Shown here: piece after piece, positions 36,249 to 45,004 of the stretch | Numbering within the stretch: the first letter of the stretch is position 1 | Layout of the letters: every line of letters starts with the position of its first letter | NCBI RefSeq assembly: GCF_903819435.1 | Contig: NZ_CAIJDP010000083.1 | Location: 62,001 to 126,000, forward strand | Source of the DNA: Flavobacterium salmonis | GTDB taxonomy: Bacteria; Bacteroidota; Bacteroidia; Flavobacteriales; Flavobacteriaceae | Direction: 5' to 3' | Length of the DNA stretch: 64,000 bases | The notes under the pieces: generated by a model | What the model was told of the DNA's origin: nothing | Databases searched by the model: none | The model's input: only the letters and a program-made list of their open reading frames with translations | Made by a program: the position numbers and the translations under genes

Positions 36249-39200
36249 ATGGCAAAAGGGGTAAAAAAAATAAAGAAGTTATCAAACAGCTCTATATCTG
36301 GTGATTATTATAAAAGTGGTGATGTAATTTGTGTAAATCCAAATCAAGAGGCTTCTTTTGTCGTTGGCGAATGGTATAATGAAACTACTGAGGAAGAAAG
36401 AAGAAATATCAACTGGCTGTGGATGGATCATAATAAGATAAAAAGTTTTAAAGAAACAAGAAAACCAGCAGGAGAACCTTATGGCCTTACCTTTCCTAAA
36501 AAACTATGTGGGAAGTATGCCTACTACTTAGAAACCAGTTTATCTGGTGAGCATGATCCAAGAAACACTGGGGTATATGTATTTGGTAAATGCGAAAAAA
36601 AAATAACTTCTGCCTCTTGGAGTAAAAAACAAAATACAGCAGATCATAGTGAAATAAATTATGGACAGGACTTATTTATTACATTAGAAACAGAGGGTTT
36701 AAATGGTGACACATTAAAATTAGAATTGTATAGTCAAAAAGAGTCTAAACTTATAGATACTATAAAAGGAAATTGCACTGATGGGATTTTCAAAGGTAAG
36801 TTCAAAACTATATCTTATAGGAAATTTCCAGGGTTGCCTGGAGTTGTAGAAAATTTTTATGTAAAAGTAATTAATATTGAAAATGAGTATATTAAAAATG
36901 CAAGTGGAAGTGACAAAATACTTTCGTTTAAAATAATAAAAAGGAACAGTATAATTACAATACCCGTATTTGAAGCACCAACTAATACAGCTCCTTTGAC
37001 CGTGGCTGAAATCCCTGCAGTGGAAGTAGTGAGAACAGAAGGTATTTTTGCTGCTTATTTTGCTAAAGAAGAATTTTCGTTGGAAACTGCAGAGACTGCA
37101 GGTCAGCATACATACATATTTAAAAATCCATATTCTAGCATTAACAAAGATGTAATTGCTCCAATCATCAAAAAAAGAGTAGATGCAGAAGTAAAAGCAG
37201 ATAAAAAATATGCCAAACTTGATGATATTAAAAATGCACTTACAACCGGTCCTTATGCAATTGGGGATCCTGTTTCTTTTAATTTGTGCAAGTTAGGAGC
37301 AAACTATATAAAAATAAATAATGCCCCACTAGAAGAGGAAGTATATGTTGTTGCAAAAACATTTTTATTAGATGGAAAAGAAGTATCGATTCAAATAAAA
37401 GAAAAAGATGCTGTTTTAGGTGAAACCGATGCAGATTTGACTGTCTTAGAAGCCAAAGAAAATGGAGAAGAACTTACAATACTAAAAGCAACTGTTGAAA
37501 ACGGCATAGCAAAGGTAAAAGTAAAATTACGCCCAAAAGCCGATGAAGATTTAAAAGTATGGAAAGAAAAACTGCTTAAAGGAAAAAAAGAAGAAGCTTA
37601 TACCTATACATTTAAAAGTGAAGAAACAACTATTACTGATGACAACAAAAAGCAATTTGCAGCAATAATACTAAAAAATGCAAAAGAAGGAAAACAAGGC
37701 AATACCAAGATAGCAGCCGGAAAAACAGCTTTTGTCGACGATATAGAAAAAGCATTACAAAATGGAACTTACGGCAGAGGTGCCACAATTAGTTTTGATA
37801 CCTACAAAACACAAGCAGAAAGCCTTTGGTTAAAAGTAGAATGCCAGGGTGAGACTGTAAAACATGAAGGAGAATTTTTGAAGAGAGATGGGGAGTATTT
37901 TGTGATTGGGAATGGGAAATGCCCTAGATGTGAAGAGGAAATTACTTTAAAACAAATTGAGGATCTTTTTGGTGTCCATTCTCGTTCTAAAGCATTCAGG
38001 GAAGACGTTGTGAAGTATTTAAACCAATTTATCAAACAACGTAAAAATACAGATAAACCAATACATCTAAATACGTGTTTACGTAAAGCACATTTCTTTG
38101 CGCAAGTGGGGGCAGAAACATCAGGAATCAATACAGATTGGATTATTGAATCCGATGTTATACCCTATACACCAACAAATATTCGAGATACATCCATATT
38201 TGGAGATAGAACTGGTATCTTAGAAAGACGTCGTCAAATTGAAACTTTTTGTGATGAAAGACCCCAAAAGAAGTTATTAAACTTTTTATATGCTAGTGAA
38301 AATGGAAATGGAAATGGAAATGGAAATGAAGCCAGTGGTGATGGTTATAAGTATCGAGGGCGAGGATTAAAACAATTAACAGGTAAGGACAATTATATTA
38401 CCGCATCAACAACATTTAAGGATATATTTCCAGATGAATATGTTGATTTAGAAATAAATCCTGATAAAGTAAAAGAGGCAAAATATGCTGTTTTATCGGC
38501 TATAGCTTATTGGGAAAAACATGAGATTTGGAAAACAGTAGACAACCTAAAAGAATCTACTGATGCCAATATTAAGAAAATTAGAAGAATGGTAAACGGA
38601 GGCTTAGCGGGTTGGCCAAAAGCTAAAAGCTTCTATGAAAAAGGAATACAAGTATTCAAAGTAAATAATTGTAGTCCTGTTAAAAGTTCATCTGGGGAAT
38701 GGCGTAATCCAGTTGATAATCCTCAGATTACAATTTATACTCAAGGCGGGCTAAAACGACCTTGGAGATCTGCTTTTGGTAATGTTAGAACTGATTTGAG
38801 AGCAAGAGATGGAGTTAGTCCAAGACCTCACCATGGCTTGGATTTATTCGCTGAAATAGGGACTTCTGTTTATGCTTGTTTACCTGGAAAAGTAGTTAGC
38901 TTAACACCAGGAACTGGCTATGGCAGAGGATTTGTGCTTAAAGTTGACTCAGCTTATTTAGAATCATTTAAAACTCAAAGGAGAGATTATGATCCTTACT
39001 ATATTAAATCTCAAAGGAGTTATAATTCAAATGAATATAGTATAGCCGGCTATGGTGATTTCACAGAATATGTTGGTATTACCGATAGCGAAGAGGTGTA
39101 TTTTATGTATGCCCACCTAAGTGAGGTTATTGCTGCATTAAATGAAGAGATAACAATTGATAACTATAAAACAAAAATTTTGGGAAAAACTGGTGATACT

Positions 39201-39368
39201 GGAGCATCAGGAACAAAAGGACCTCATTTACATTTTGAAATTAGGAGTAAATTAAACCCTTCAGGATATCCAGAACGTTATAATCCTGCATTTTATGTAA
39301 ATTATAAAAATGAAGAGCAATTAACAAATACTGAAAAGGACAAACAAGATCAAACAGCAAATAATTAA
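36249..39368 (+). CDS. Predicted T6SS effector: GH19-like muramidase/chitinase plus M23 peptidase
   Basis: A 1039-aa protein without a signal peptide, directly after the PAAR-like gene. Residues 1-~560 are unassigned, beta-rich and partly repeated: KLDDIKNAL ... GPYAIGDPVSFN (around 325-350) returns as FVDDIEKAL ... GTYGRGATISFD (around 497-520). Residues ~570-800 resemble GH19: catalytic-type Glu623 in AQVGAETSG, YRGRGLKQLTGKDNY, and VNGGLAGW. Residues ~820-1025 are an M23 peptidase with zinc ligands His861 and Asp865 (HHGLD), YAHLS near 955 and His993/His995 (PHLHFEIR). The two domains should cut the glycan and the peptide parts of peptidoglycan. Delivery to rival periplasms through the T6SS is inferred from position. 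Three lipoprotein genes follow and may give immunity. Confidence 0.85.
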   Translation: MAKGVKKIKKLSNSSISGDYYKSGDVICVNPNQEASFVVGEWYNETTEEERRNINWLWMDHNKIKSFKETRKPAGEPYGLTFPKKLCGKYAYYLETSLSGEHDPRNTGVYVFGKCEKKITSASWSKKQNTADHSEINYGQDLFITLETEGLNGDTLKLELYSQKESKLIDTIKGNCTDGIFKGKFKTISYRKFPGLPGVVENFYVKVINIENEYIKNASGSDKILSFKIIKRNSIITIPVFEAPTNTAPLTVAEIPAVEVVRTEGIFAAYFAKEEFSLETAETAGQHTYIFKNPYSSINKDVIAPIIKKRVDAEVKADKKYAKLDDIKNALTTGPYAIGDPVSFNLCKLGANYIKINNAPLEEEVYVVAKTFLLDGKEVSIQIKEKDAVLGETDADLTVLEAKENGEELTILKATVENGIAKVKVKLRPKADEDLKVWKEKLLKGKKEEAYTYTFKSEETTITDDNKKQFAAIILKNAKEGKQGNTKIAAGKTAFVDDIEKALQNGTYGRGATISFDTYKTQAESLWLKVECQGETVKHEGEFLKRDGEYFVIGNGKCPRCEEEITLKQIEDLFGVHSRSKAFREDVVKYLNQFIKQRKNTDKPIHLNTCLRKAHFFAQVGAETSGINTDWIIESDVIPYTPTNIRDTSIFGDRTGILERRRQIETFCDERPQKKLLNFLYASENGNGNGNGNEASGDGYKYRGRGLKQLTGKDNYITASTTFKDIFPDEYVDLEINPDKVKEAKYAVLSAIAYWEKHEIWKTVDNLKESTDANIKKIRRMVNGGLAGWPKAKSFYEKGIQVFKVNNCSPVKSSSGEWRNPVDNPQITIYTQGGLKRPWRSAFGNVRTDLRARDGVSPRPHHGLDLFAEIGTSVYACLPGKVVSLTPGTGYGRGFVLKVDSAYLESFKTQRRDYDPYYIKSQRSYNSNEYSIAGYGDFTEYVGITDSEEVYFMYAHLSEVIAALNEEITIDNYKTKILGKTGDTGASGTKGPHLHFEIRSKLNPSGYPERYNPAFYVNYKNEEQLTNTEKDKQDQTANN
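38301..38330 (+). repeat. AATGGA hexanucleotide tandem repeat in the effector gene
   Basis: Four exact AATGGA units (38301-38324) plus a variant AATGAA encode an Asn-Gly run (NGNGNGNGN) inside the GH19-like domain. Unit changes would keep the frame and only lengthen or shorten a surface loop. Confidence 0.9.
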
Positions 39369-39464
39369 TTATTACGATTGTTATTAACAACAAATTTGCG
39401 TAACCAATCACCCATAAATAAAAAAGAAAGCAAAACATAAATGTTATAAATAAATTTCTTACAT

Positions 39465-40460
39465 ATGAAAAATCTATTATGTATAGTTTTATTGATGCTT
39501 AATACTAGTTTAGTATCATGTCAAAAAATAGAAACAAAAAATGAAAAGGAGAGTTTAAAGAAAGTCTCGGATAATTCACCAAAAAATAGTGAAAAAGAAA
39601 AAATATTTAAACAAAAAAAAATAACCTGTTTAGGAGAAAAAAACTCATGTACTTCGTGTTCTAATATTGAAGAAGATATTTCCATTTTATTTAATAACGA
39701 TTCATTTTTATTTGGTATAAATAATAGAAAGTATTTTTATTCATTAGAAGGTTTATTATCTGAGTTTGGGCATCAAGTTTATTTATTTAATAATGCTGAC
39801 GAAAATATTATTGTTATAGAAGAATTTTATGAGGAAGTAGATTTACATCGTTTTTTTTATATTACAAATAATGAAATTTATTTTATAGGAGAAAAAACAT
39901 ATGGTAATGAAGATAGAATTCATTATATTAATTTTGAAAAAAAAGATAATATAATTAATGTAAAATTTCCTAATACAACTACTAATAAATCAAATACCTT
40001 AAAATTTAATTTGGCGTTTAAGAAAAAATTAGATGATAATTTAATTGAAAAAACCTACACTTCTGAGTTAAAAGGCTATTGGCAGACAGGTTGCGGAAAT
40101 AAATTTACAGAGTTAAGTGTTGATAATAGTGATGGGTATTTATCTCTAAATAGTGTTAATGCCATTTACATTAATCTTAAAGTAGAGAAATCAAGTAAAG
40201 AAAAGGAATATATTTTAAAATATGCAGGAATTGGTTCACAACAAAATTACTATGAAGATGAGCTAAAAATTAAAGAAGGAGAAATTTCAGAAGATAAAAT
40301 CATTGGGAGTATGGTTATACAAAAAGATGGTAAAGCATTGTTAAATTGGATTGGCTTATATAATAAGAAAAAGAAAAAACTGGAATTTGTCGGGAAAGAT
40401 TTTTCATTAATAAGAGAGAGTGGAGGTAAAAATCCAGTATTATTAGAAAAATGCGATTAA
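39465..40460 (+). CDS. Lipoprotein, candidate immunity protein to the GH19-M23 effector (first)
   Basis: A 331-aa protein with a lipobox (LVSC, residue 19), then a lysine/serine-rich linker and a cysteine cluster CLGEKNSCTSC. No known domain was recognised. The gene is much more AT-rich than the structural T6SS genes. It is the first gene after the peptidoglycan-cutting effector. An exported lipoprotein is where one would expect a periplasmic immunity protein to be, since the effector acts in the periplasm. Immunity is inferred only from position and export signal. Confidence 0.6.
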   Translation: MKNLLCIVLLMLNTSLVSCQKIETKNEKESLKKVSDNSPKNSEKEKIFKQKKITCLGEKNSCTSCSNIEEDISILFNNDSFLFGINNRKYFYSLEGLLSEFGHQVYLFNNADENIIVIEEFYEEVDLHRFFYITNNEIYFIGEKTYGNEDRIHYINFEKKDNIINVKFPNTTTNKSNTLKFNLAFKKKLDDNLIEKTYTSELKGYWQTGCGNKFTELSVDNSDGYLSLNSVNAIYINLKVEKSSKEKEYILKYAGIGSQQNYYEDELKIKEGEISEDKIIGSMVIQKDGKALLNWIGLYNKKKKKLEFVGKDFSLIRESGGKNPVLLEKCD

Positions 40461-40496
40461 ACATTACCATACAATCGTTGAGATAAAATAAAACCA

Positions 40497-40716
40497 GATA
40501 GCGCGGATTTGTAATCCGTGCCCACAAAGTAAATTGACAAAGAAAAAGTGAAAATGAAAGGAATGATAAAAAACAGATTGACCTAGATAATTGGAATAGG
40601 CACGGATTGAAAATCTGCGATATCAGGTTAGATAAGAACTAAATATAAAGTTCCTTGAAATATTGAAAAAAAGCCTTAGCTAACATTAGGTGTTATGCTT
40701 TTTGTTAGCTGAGGGA
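40497..40716 (+). repeat. REPIN-like intergenic repeat, copy A
   Basis: Two 26-bp arms in inverted orientation, 40497-40522 and 40599-40624, each itself a palindrome around CGGATT/AATC(C/T)G, flank a ~76-bp spacer. This is the REPIN layout. It is followed by a unique stretch and a 12-bp hairpin (CCTTAGCTAACA against TGTTAGCTGAGG, 40674-40714). From 40525 to 40716 it matches copy B with only about a dozen differences. It fills most of the gap between two lipoprotein genes. Confidence 0.85.
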
Positions 40717-40732
40717 TTTATAAATATAAATT

Positions 40733-41920
40733 ATGAAGAAAGTTATAAATATTATTTCGATTGTTACTATCATATTTTTTAATTCCTGTAAAGGACAAGA
40801 GAAAGAACAAGTCAATATAATTACAAATAATCAAGCCCAAACTACAGTAACGAAAAGCGGAGTGTATTATTATACACCTAATCTTAAAGCAATAGATTCT
40901 CTTAAAAAAGCTATGGGAGAAAAGAATTTTTATATTACAGCAGACGATAACAATGCCTACTTTTCAGAAATATCCCAAAAATTAGATAACAATCTTATAA
41001 AATTAAAATCGAGAAATATTTATTTTGAAAATGAAAATTTTAATCTAAGTATAGACGCTTTAAAAAATAATTGGGGAATTGTAAAGTACATCAAAGGAAA
41101 TAAGCCAGTAATATTTTCTTTTGTAGACTATAATTTACTTTTAAATGATAAAAATTCAGATAGTAATACACAGGAAAATAATAATTTAATACGAATTGAA
41201 AATACTTCATTATTTGTAAATCAAAAAGAGTTTAAAGATTTAATAATAAATGAAATGTCATTGACTACAAGTTTAGAAATAGTAAATGATGTAAGTTTTT
41301 TTTTAACATATGAGTATAATGCATCTTCTACAAAAATGAAACAAATTTATAGTTTTGTATGTAAGAACAATACTATTTATTTGATATCTAAAGAAATTCT
41401 AAAATATAGTAAAGAAGGTTCTTTTTCTAATAAAGTATATTTAAAAAACTATAAACTAACTAATCAATTATATAGTGATTTGGAAGATATAGGAAGTTCT
41501 TTAAATGACTCATTTTTAAAAAATAAATCCTCTGCTTTTACAAATTTATATAACAATACTTATGAAAAAATTGGTGCTGTAGATTTTACAATAACACATG
41601 ATGATAAATTTATAAAGGCTCCAATCAATGAGGAGAAATATATAAAAAACATTAAAATAATTGATACAGATAAATTAAATGATGTTGCTTATTACTTAGA
41701 GCAATCAGGAGCTTATAAAGAATTTATATTTTTTTTAAATAAAATTATAAATGATAATCCTCAAAGGGTTGTAGCATGGTTAAATTTAGCAGATGCTCAA
41801 TGGGGAAATAATAAAAAAAAGGATGCTAAATTATCCTATCAGAGATATATTCATTTAATGGAAATCCTAAATAAGGACATAAAAAAAATACCTCAAAGAG
41901 CTTATGAAAGAATTAAATAG
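40733..41920 (+). CDS. Lipoprotein with C-terminal TPR-like repeats, candidate immunity (second)
   Basis: A 395-aa protein with a lipobox (FNSC, about residue 19). The first ~290 residues are unassigned. The final ~80 (LEQSGAYKEFIFFLNKIINDNPQRVVAWLNLADAQWGNNKK, split here by no gap) look like tetratricopeptide helices. It is highly AT-rich. It is flanked on both sides by near-identical REPIN-like spacers, suggesting that it entered or moved as a cassette. It does not resemble the lipoprotein before it. A role in self-protection or protection against rival effectors is inferred from place and export. Confidence 0.55.
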   Translation: MKKVINIISIVTIIFFNSCKGQEKEQVNIITNNQAQTTVTKSGVYYYTPNLKAIDSLKKAMGEKNFYITADDNNAYFSEISQKLDNNLIKLKSRNIYFENENFNLSIDALKNNWGIVKYIKGNKPVIFSFVDYNLLLNDKNSDSNTQENNNLIRIENTSLFVNQKEFKDLIINEMSLTTSLEIVNDVSFFLTYEYNASSTKMKQIYSFVCKNNTIYLISKEILKYSKEGSFSNKVYLKNYKLTNQLYSDLEDIGSSLNDSFLKNKSSAFTNLYNNTYEKIGAVDFTITHDDKFIKAPINEEKYIKNIKIIDTDKLNDVAYYLEQSGAYKEFIFFLNKIINDNPQRVVAWLNLADAQWGNNKKKDAKLSYQRYIHLMEILNKDIKKIPQRAYERIK

Positions 41921-41947
41921 ATACAATCATATATGTTAGCTTTACTT

Positions 41948-42166
41948 GATATCACTGATTTTAAATCAGTTACCGCAAAGTAAATTGATAAAGAAAAAGT
42001 GAAAATGAAAGCAACGATAAAAAACAGAGTGACCTATATAATTTGGAATAGGCACGGATTTAAAATCTGCGATATCAGGTTAGATAAGAACTAAATATAA
42101 AGTTCCTTGAAATATTGAAAAAAGCCTTAGCTAACATAGGTGTTATGCTTTTTGTTAGCTGAGGGA
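41948..42166 (+). repeat. REPIN-like intergenic repeat, copy B
   Basis: Same layout as copy A: left arm 41948-41974, right arm 42051-42076, closing hairpin up to 42166. The left arm has a different palindrome (ACTGATTT-T-AAATCAGT) in which both sides of the stem have changed together, so pairing is kept. The region after it, 42167-42263, holds no gene. Confidence 0.85.
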
Positions 42167-42263
42167 ATTTTATAAAATGAAAATTTAATATTCCAAGGAG
42201 GAATGGAAAAATTATAAAGGTTAAGCTTTAGTGACGGAGCAAAAATTATAATAACTTAAAACG

Positions 42264-43544
42264 ATGTATAAATATTTGATATTTTTATTTTTAATCCTGA
42301 CTTCATGTAAATTAGAATCTCAAGAAAGTCTTGTTTCAATTACTGAATTAAAAACTGCTTATTTAAAAAAGGATGATCTTTTATTTATTAAAAAGTTCCC
42401 TAAAAATTATAAACAATTTGTTAGTTATTTTGGTTGGAATGAAAGCCTGGGTAAACCTAATCCATTGTATAATGAAAGTGAAAAATATATTAATTTATTC
42501 TTTTTAATAGTTACAAAGAAAGAAAACAAAGAATCACTAAAACTTATTGTTGATATTGGGATAAATGGGAACTATCAAGCCGATGCGGTTAGTTATTTTA
42601 GAAGAAAAACGGAAGAGCTATTTATCCAAACTCCTAATTTAGCATGCAACTTGCTTAAAAACAGGAACATTCAAGAAGTGGATAGTTTTTGGCATTATTA
42701 TTTCGACTCCCCTCAACCAACTAAAGTTATTCCAAAATATTTTAGCAATTTAACTAATGAATGTAGTTCAATATATAAATCTATAGATAAACAAATCAAA
42801 CTAATTCAAAATGAAAATGTTATTTCAGAAGTTACCAGTATTAGTCAAACTAACAAGTTAAAAAAAATAACAGACTTTATACCAAAAGATTATTTTGTTT
42901 TAGACAGCTTGTCTGGATATATAAATAAAGACAATTTCCAGGATAAAATAATAATATTAGCAAGCGAAAAAGAATACAAGAACAACAGCCCAAGAACACT
43001 AATTATTCTGATAAATGACGGTATCGGAGGATATGTTTTAAAAATCAAAAATCAAAATGTTATACCATGTTTAAGATGTAGTGGGAGGACTGGAGGAGAA
43101 GACTCTTATAATGATTTATTATTCAATAAAAATTTATTTTCTTTTACTCAGTTAAGAATAAATGATTCCGAATTAATTGAAAATAAATATACTTTTCAAA
43201 TTATTGAAGGAGAAGTTATACTTGATAATGTTATCATAAGTAAATCGGGTCTATACAATGATAAAGTTCCAAAAGAAAGGAAAACAATCAATAATTTAAA
43301 GGTAAATATTAGTGATTTTAATTATAATGATTTTAAAAATAATTTTACAATTAGGTTAAAAATCGCTGATCCCGACGGATATACTAATTTAAGAAAAGAA
43401 AAGAATTCAACTTCTTTTATTTTGGAAAAAGTAAAAACAGGTGAATTTGTTGAAGTTGTTAAACAATCAGGAGACTGGTATTTAGTAAAAACAAAATCGG
43501 GTAAAGAAGGATATATTTTTAAAACAAAAACAGTGTCGGAATAA
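42264..43544 (+). CDS. Lipoprotein with C-terminal SH3b domain, candidate immunity (third)
   Basis: A 426-aa protein with a lipobox (LTSC, residue 15). The middle (about 180-340) resembles lipoproteins with a DKIIILASEKEYKN ... RTLIILINDG core seen beside Bacteroidota toxin genes. The last ~60 residues form a bacterial SH3 domain (LRKEKNSTSFILEKVKTGEFVEVV, then GDWYLVKTKSGKEGYIF). SH3b domains often bind cell-wall peptide, which would suit shielding the wall from a peptidoglycan hydrolase. Immunity is an inference. It stands between repeat copy B and a third, partial repeat. Confidence 0.6.
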   Translation: MYKYLIFLFLILTSCKLESQESLVSITELKTAYLKKDDLLFIKKFPKNYKQFVSYFGWNESLGKPNPLYNESEKYINLFFLIVTKKENKESLKLIVDIGINGNYQADAVSYFRRKTEELFIQTPNLACNLLKNRNIQEVDSFWHYYFDSPQPTKVIPKYFSNLTNECSSIYKSIDKQIKLIQNENVISEVTSISQTNKLKKITDFIPKDYFVLDSLSGYINKDNFQDKIIILASEKEYKNNSPRTLIILINDGIGGYVLKIKNQNVIPCLRCSGRTGGEDSYNDLLFNKNLFSFTQLRINDSELIENKYTFQIIEGEVILDNVIISKSGLYNDKVPKERKTINNLKVNISDFNYNDFKNNFTIRLKIADPDGYTNLRKEKNSTSFILEKVKTGEFVEVVKQSGDWYLVKTKSGKEGYIFKTKTVSE

Positions 43545-43549
43545 ACCCC

Positions 43550-43606
43550 GAATAGCATGGATTTGCAATCCGTTCTCACGAGTTACAGATCCATTGTAAT
43601 TAATGG
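43550..43606 (+). repeat. Partial REPIN-like element, copy C
   Basis: A half-element: palindrome ATGGATT-TGC-AATCCGT (43557-43573) with the same flanks as the left arms of copies A and B, then another small hairpin CCATT/AATGG (43591-43606). The right arm and closing hairpin are missing. The rest of the gap to 43810 is AT-rich without a recognised feature. Confidence 0.65.
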
Positions 43607-43810
43607 AAGAAAGGAAAAACATCTCTTCAAATTTAGAAGATATCAAATAAAAAAAAGAATAAGGCTTTTTGAATATGATTAGGATAATTTGCGAATAAAT
43701 TATTTTTTTTAAGGTTAAACTTGTTTAATTAAAATAATTAACCCAAAAAATCTTTAAATGATACGATTAACATATATAATAACATAAGTAATTTTAATAA
43801 AAAAGTATAA

Positions 43811-44974
43811 ATGAAATTTAAATTAGTAATCCCTTTTTTAGCTCTGGCTTTTAGTAATAATGTAGGCGCACAAGATATATCTGTACAAGTATTGTCAGCA
43901 GTCGAAAAAGATAAAGTGATTAGTAATGCAGAAGTAATGATTCAGAGAAATGGTGAATCATCAACAAAGAGTTTGACAAACAATCAGGGCAGAACCACAA
44001 TTAATAGTGGATTTCCGGATGATTCAAACACATTGTTAATTATCAAAAAAGACAACTATTCGAGTTTGGTGGTAAAATGCCCTTGCAATGATATGACGTA
44101 TGCGCTGAGTCCGTACATGAAAAACTTAGACGGAATGAGAATAGTGTTGAACTGGGGTAAAAATCCGTACGATTTAGATTCGCATTTAACTTTTCCGGGG
44201 AATCACATCTATTTTCAGCATCAAAAGGGATCTTCCTCAAATCTGGATGTAGACGATACAGATAGTTACGGTCCGGAAACGATAACAATTGAAAACAAAA
44301 GGTTTGGAGAGACCTATCATTATTTTGTTCACGATTTCAGCAATAAGGATAATCTCAGCTCAAATAAATTGTCAGCCAGTGGTGCAAAAGTCTTTGTATA
44401 TGTAGGACAGTCGTTAGTAAAGACCTATTACATTCCTAAAAATAAGACAGGGAATGTTTGGAATTTATTCAAAATAAATGAAAATGGAGAAATTGTCGAT
44501 ATCAACAATGTTATTTCTAAAACTACCCAGGATATAGGAATCAATTACGCTGATAATGACAGAGAGGAAGAAGTATACGTTTCAAATGAAGATAAGAAAA
44601 GAGCATTGCAGTTAAACAGAAAAGGGGATCAGGCCTATCAAAATAAAGATGTTGATGCAGCTTTGGAATTTTATAAGCAAGCGATAGAATACTATCCAAC
44701 ATTTGGTCAGGCATACGGAAATTTAGGTCTTATGTATATCAAAAAAGGGTATAAGGCAGAAGCGATTTACGCAAACAGAAAAGCAATAACGTATGCATCG
44801 GGCAATTCAATAAACACTACAAAAGCCAGTGCTTATTACAATATTGCTAAAATTTTTGAAAACGCAAATGATTTTGAAGAAGCCTTAAACTACTACAAAC
44901 TCGCCAAAGAATTAAAAGAAAATACAGTTTATGATAATGCGATTATCAGAGTTAAAAATAAAATAGCACAATAA
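43811..44974 (+). CDS. Exported YfaP-like/TPR protein in the T6SS locus
   Basis: A 387-aa protein with a signal peptide ending VGAQ. Residues ~22-95 are an Ig/carboxypeptidase-regulatory-like domain. Residues ~100-225 resemble the YfaP/DUF2135 domain (LNWGKNPYDLDSHLTFPGNHIYF ... LDVDDTDSYGPETITI). Residues ~255-385 hold about three TPR motifs. It should be periplasmic. It directly precedes tssK (30 bp) and is outside the effector islands, so it may be an envelope accessory of the secretion machine. I cannot match it to TssR or another named component. Confidence 0.65.
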   Translation: MKFKLVIPFLALAFSNNVGAQDISVQVLSAVEKDKVISNAEVMIQRNGESSTKSLTNNQGRTTINSGFPDDSNTLLIIKKDNYSSLVVKCPCNDMTYALSPYMKNLDGMRIVLNWGKNPYDLDSHLTFPGNHIYFQHQKGSSSNLDVDDTDSYGPETITIENKRFGETYHYFVHDFSNKDNLSSNKLSASGAKVFVYVGQSLVKTYYIPKNKTGNVWNLFKINENGEIVDINNVISKTTQDIGINYADNDREEEVYVSNEDKKRALQLNRKGDQAYQNKDVDAALEFYKQAIEYYPTFGQAYGNLGLMYIKKGYKAEAIYANRKAITYASGNSINTTKASAYYNIAKIFENANDFEEALNYYKLAKELKENTVYDNAIIRVKNKIAQ

Positions 44975-45004
44975 AGCTTTGTTTAAAAAAAACACATAAA
45001 AGAT

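Noticed and set aside
36249-39368. Reading the GH19-M23 protein as a phage endolysin.
   Set aside because: The position after a PAAR-like tip gene inside a T6SS locus, the long N-terminal module and the lipoprotein genes behind it fit a T6SS effector better.
40674-40714. The hairpin at the end of the REPIN-like repeats (GCCTTAGCTAACA ... TGTTAGCTGAGG, with GTGTTATGC in the loop) recalls integron attC sites.
   Set aside because: The core sites do not fit RYYYAAC and GTTRRRY, no integrase gene is present, and the inverted 26-bp arms before it are explained better as a REPIN.
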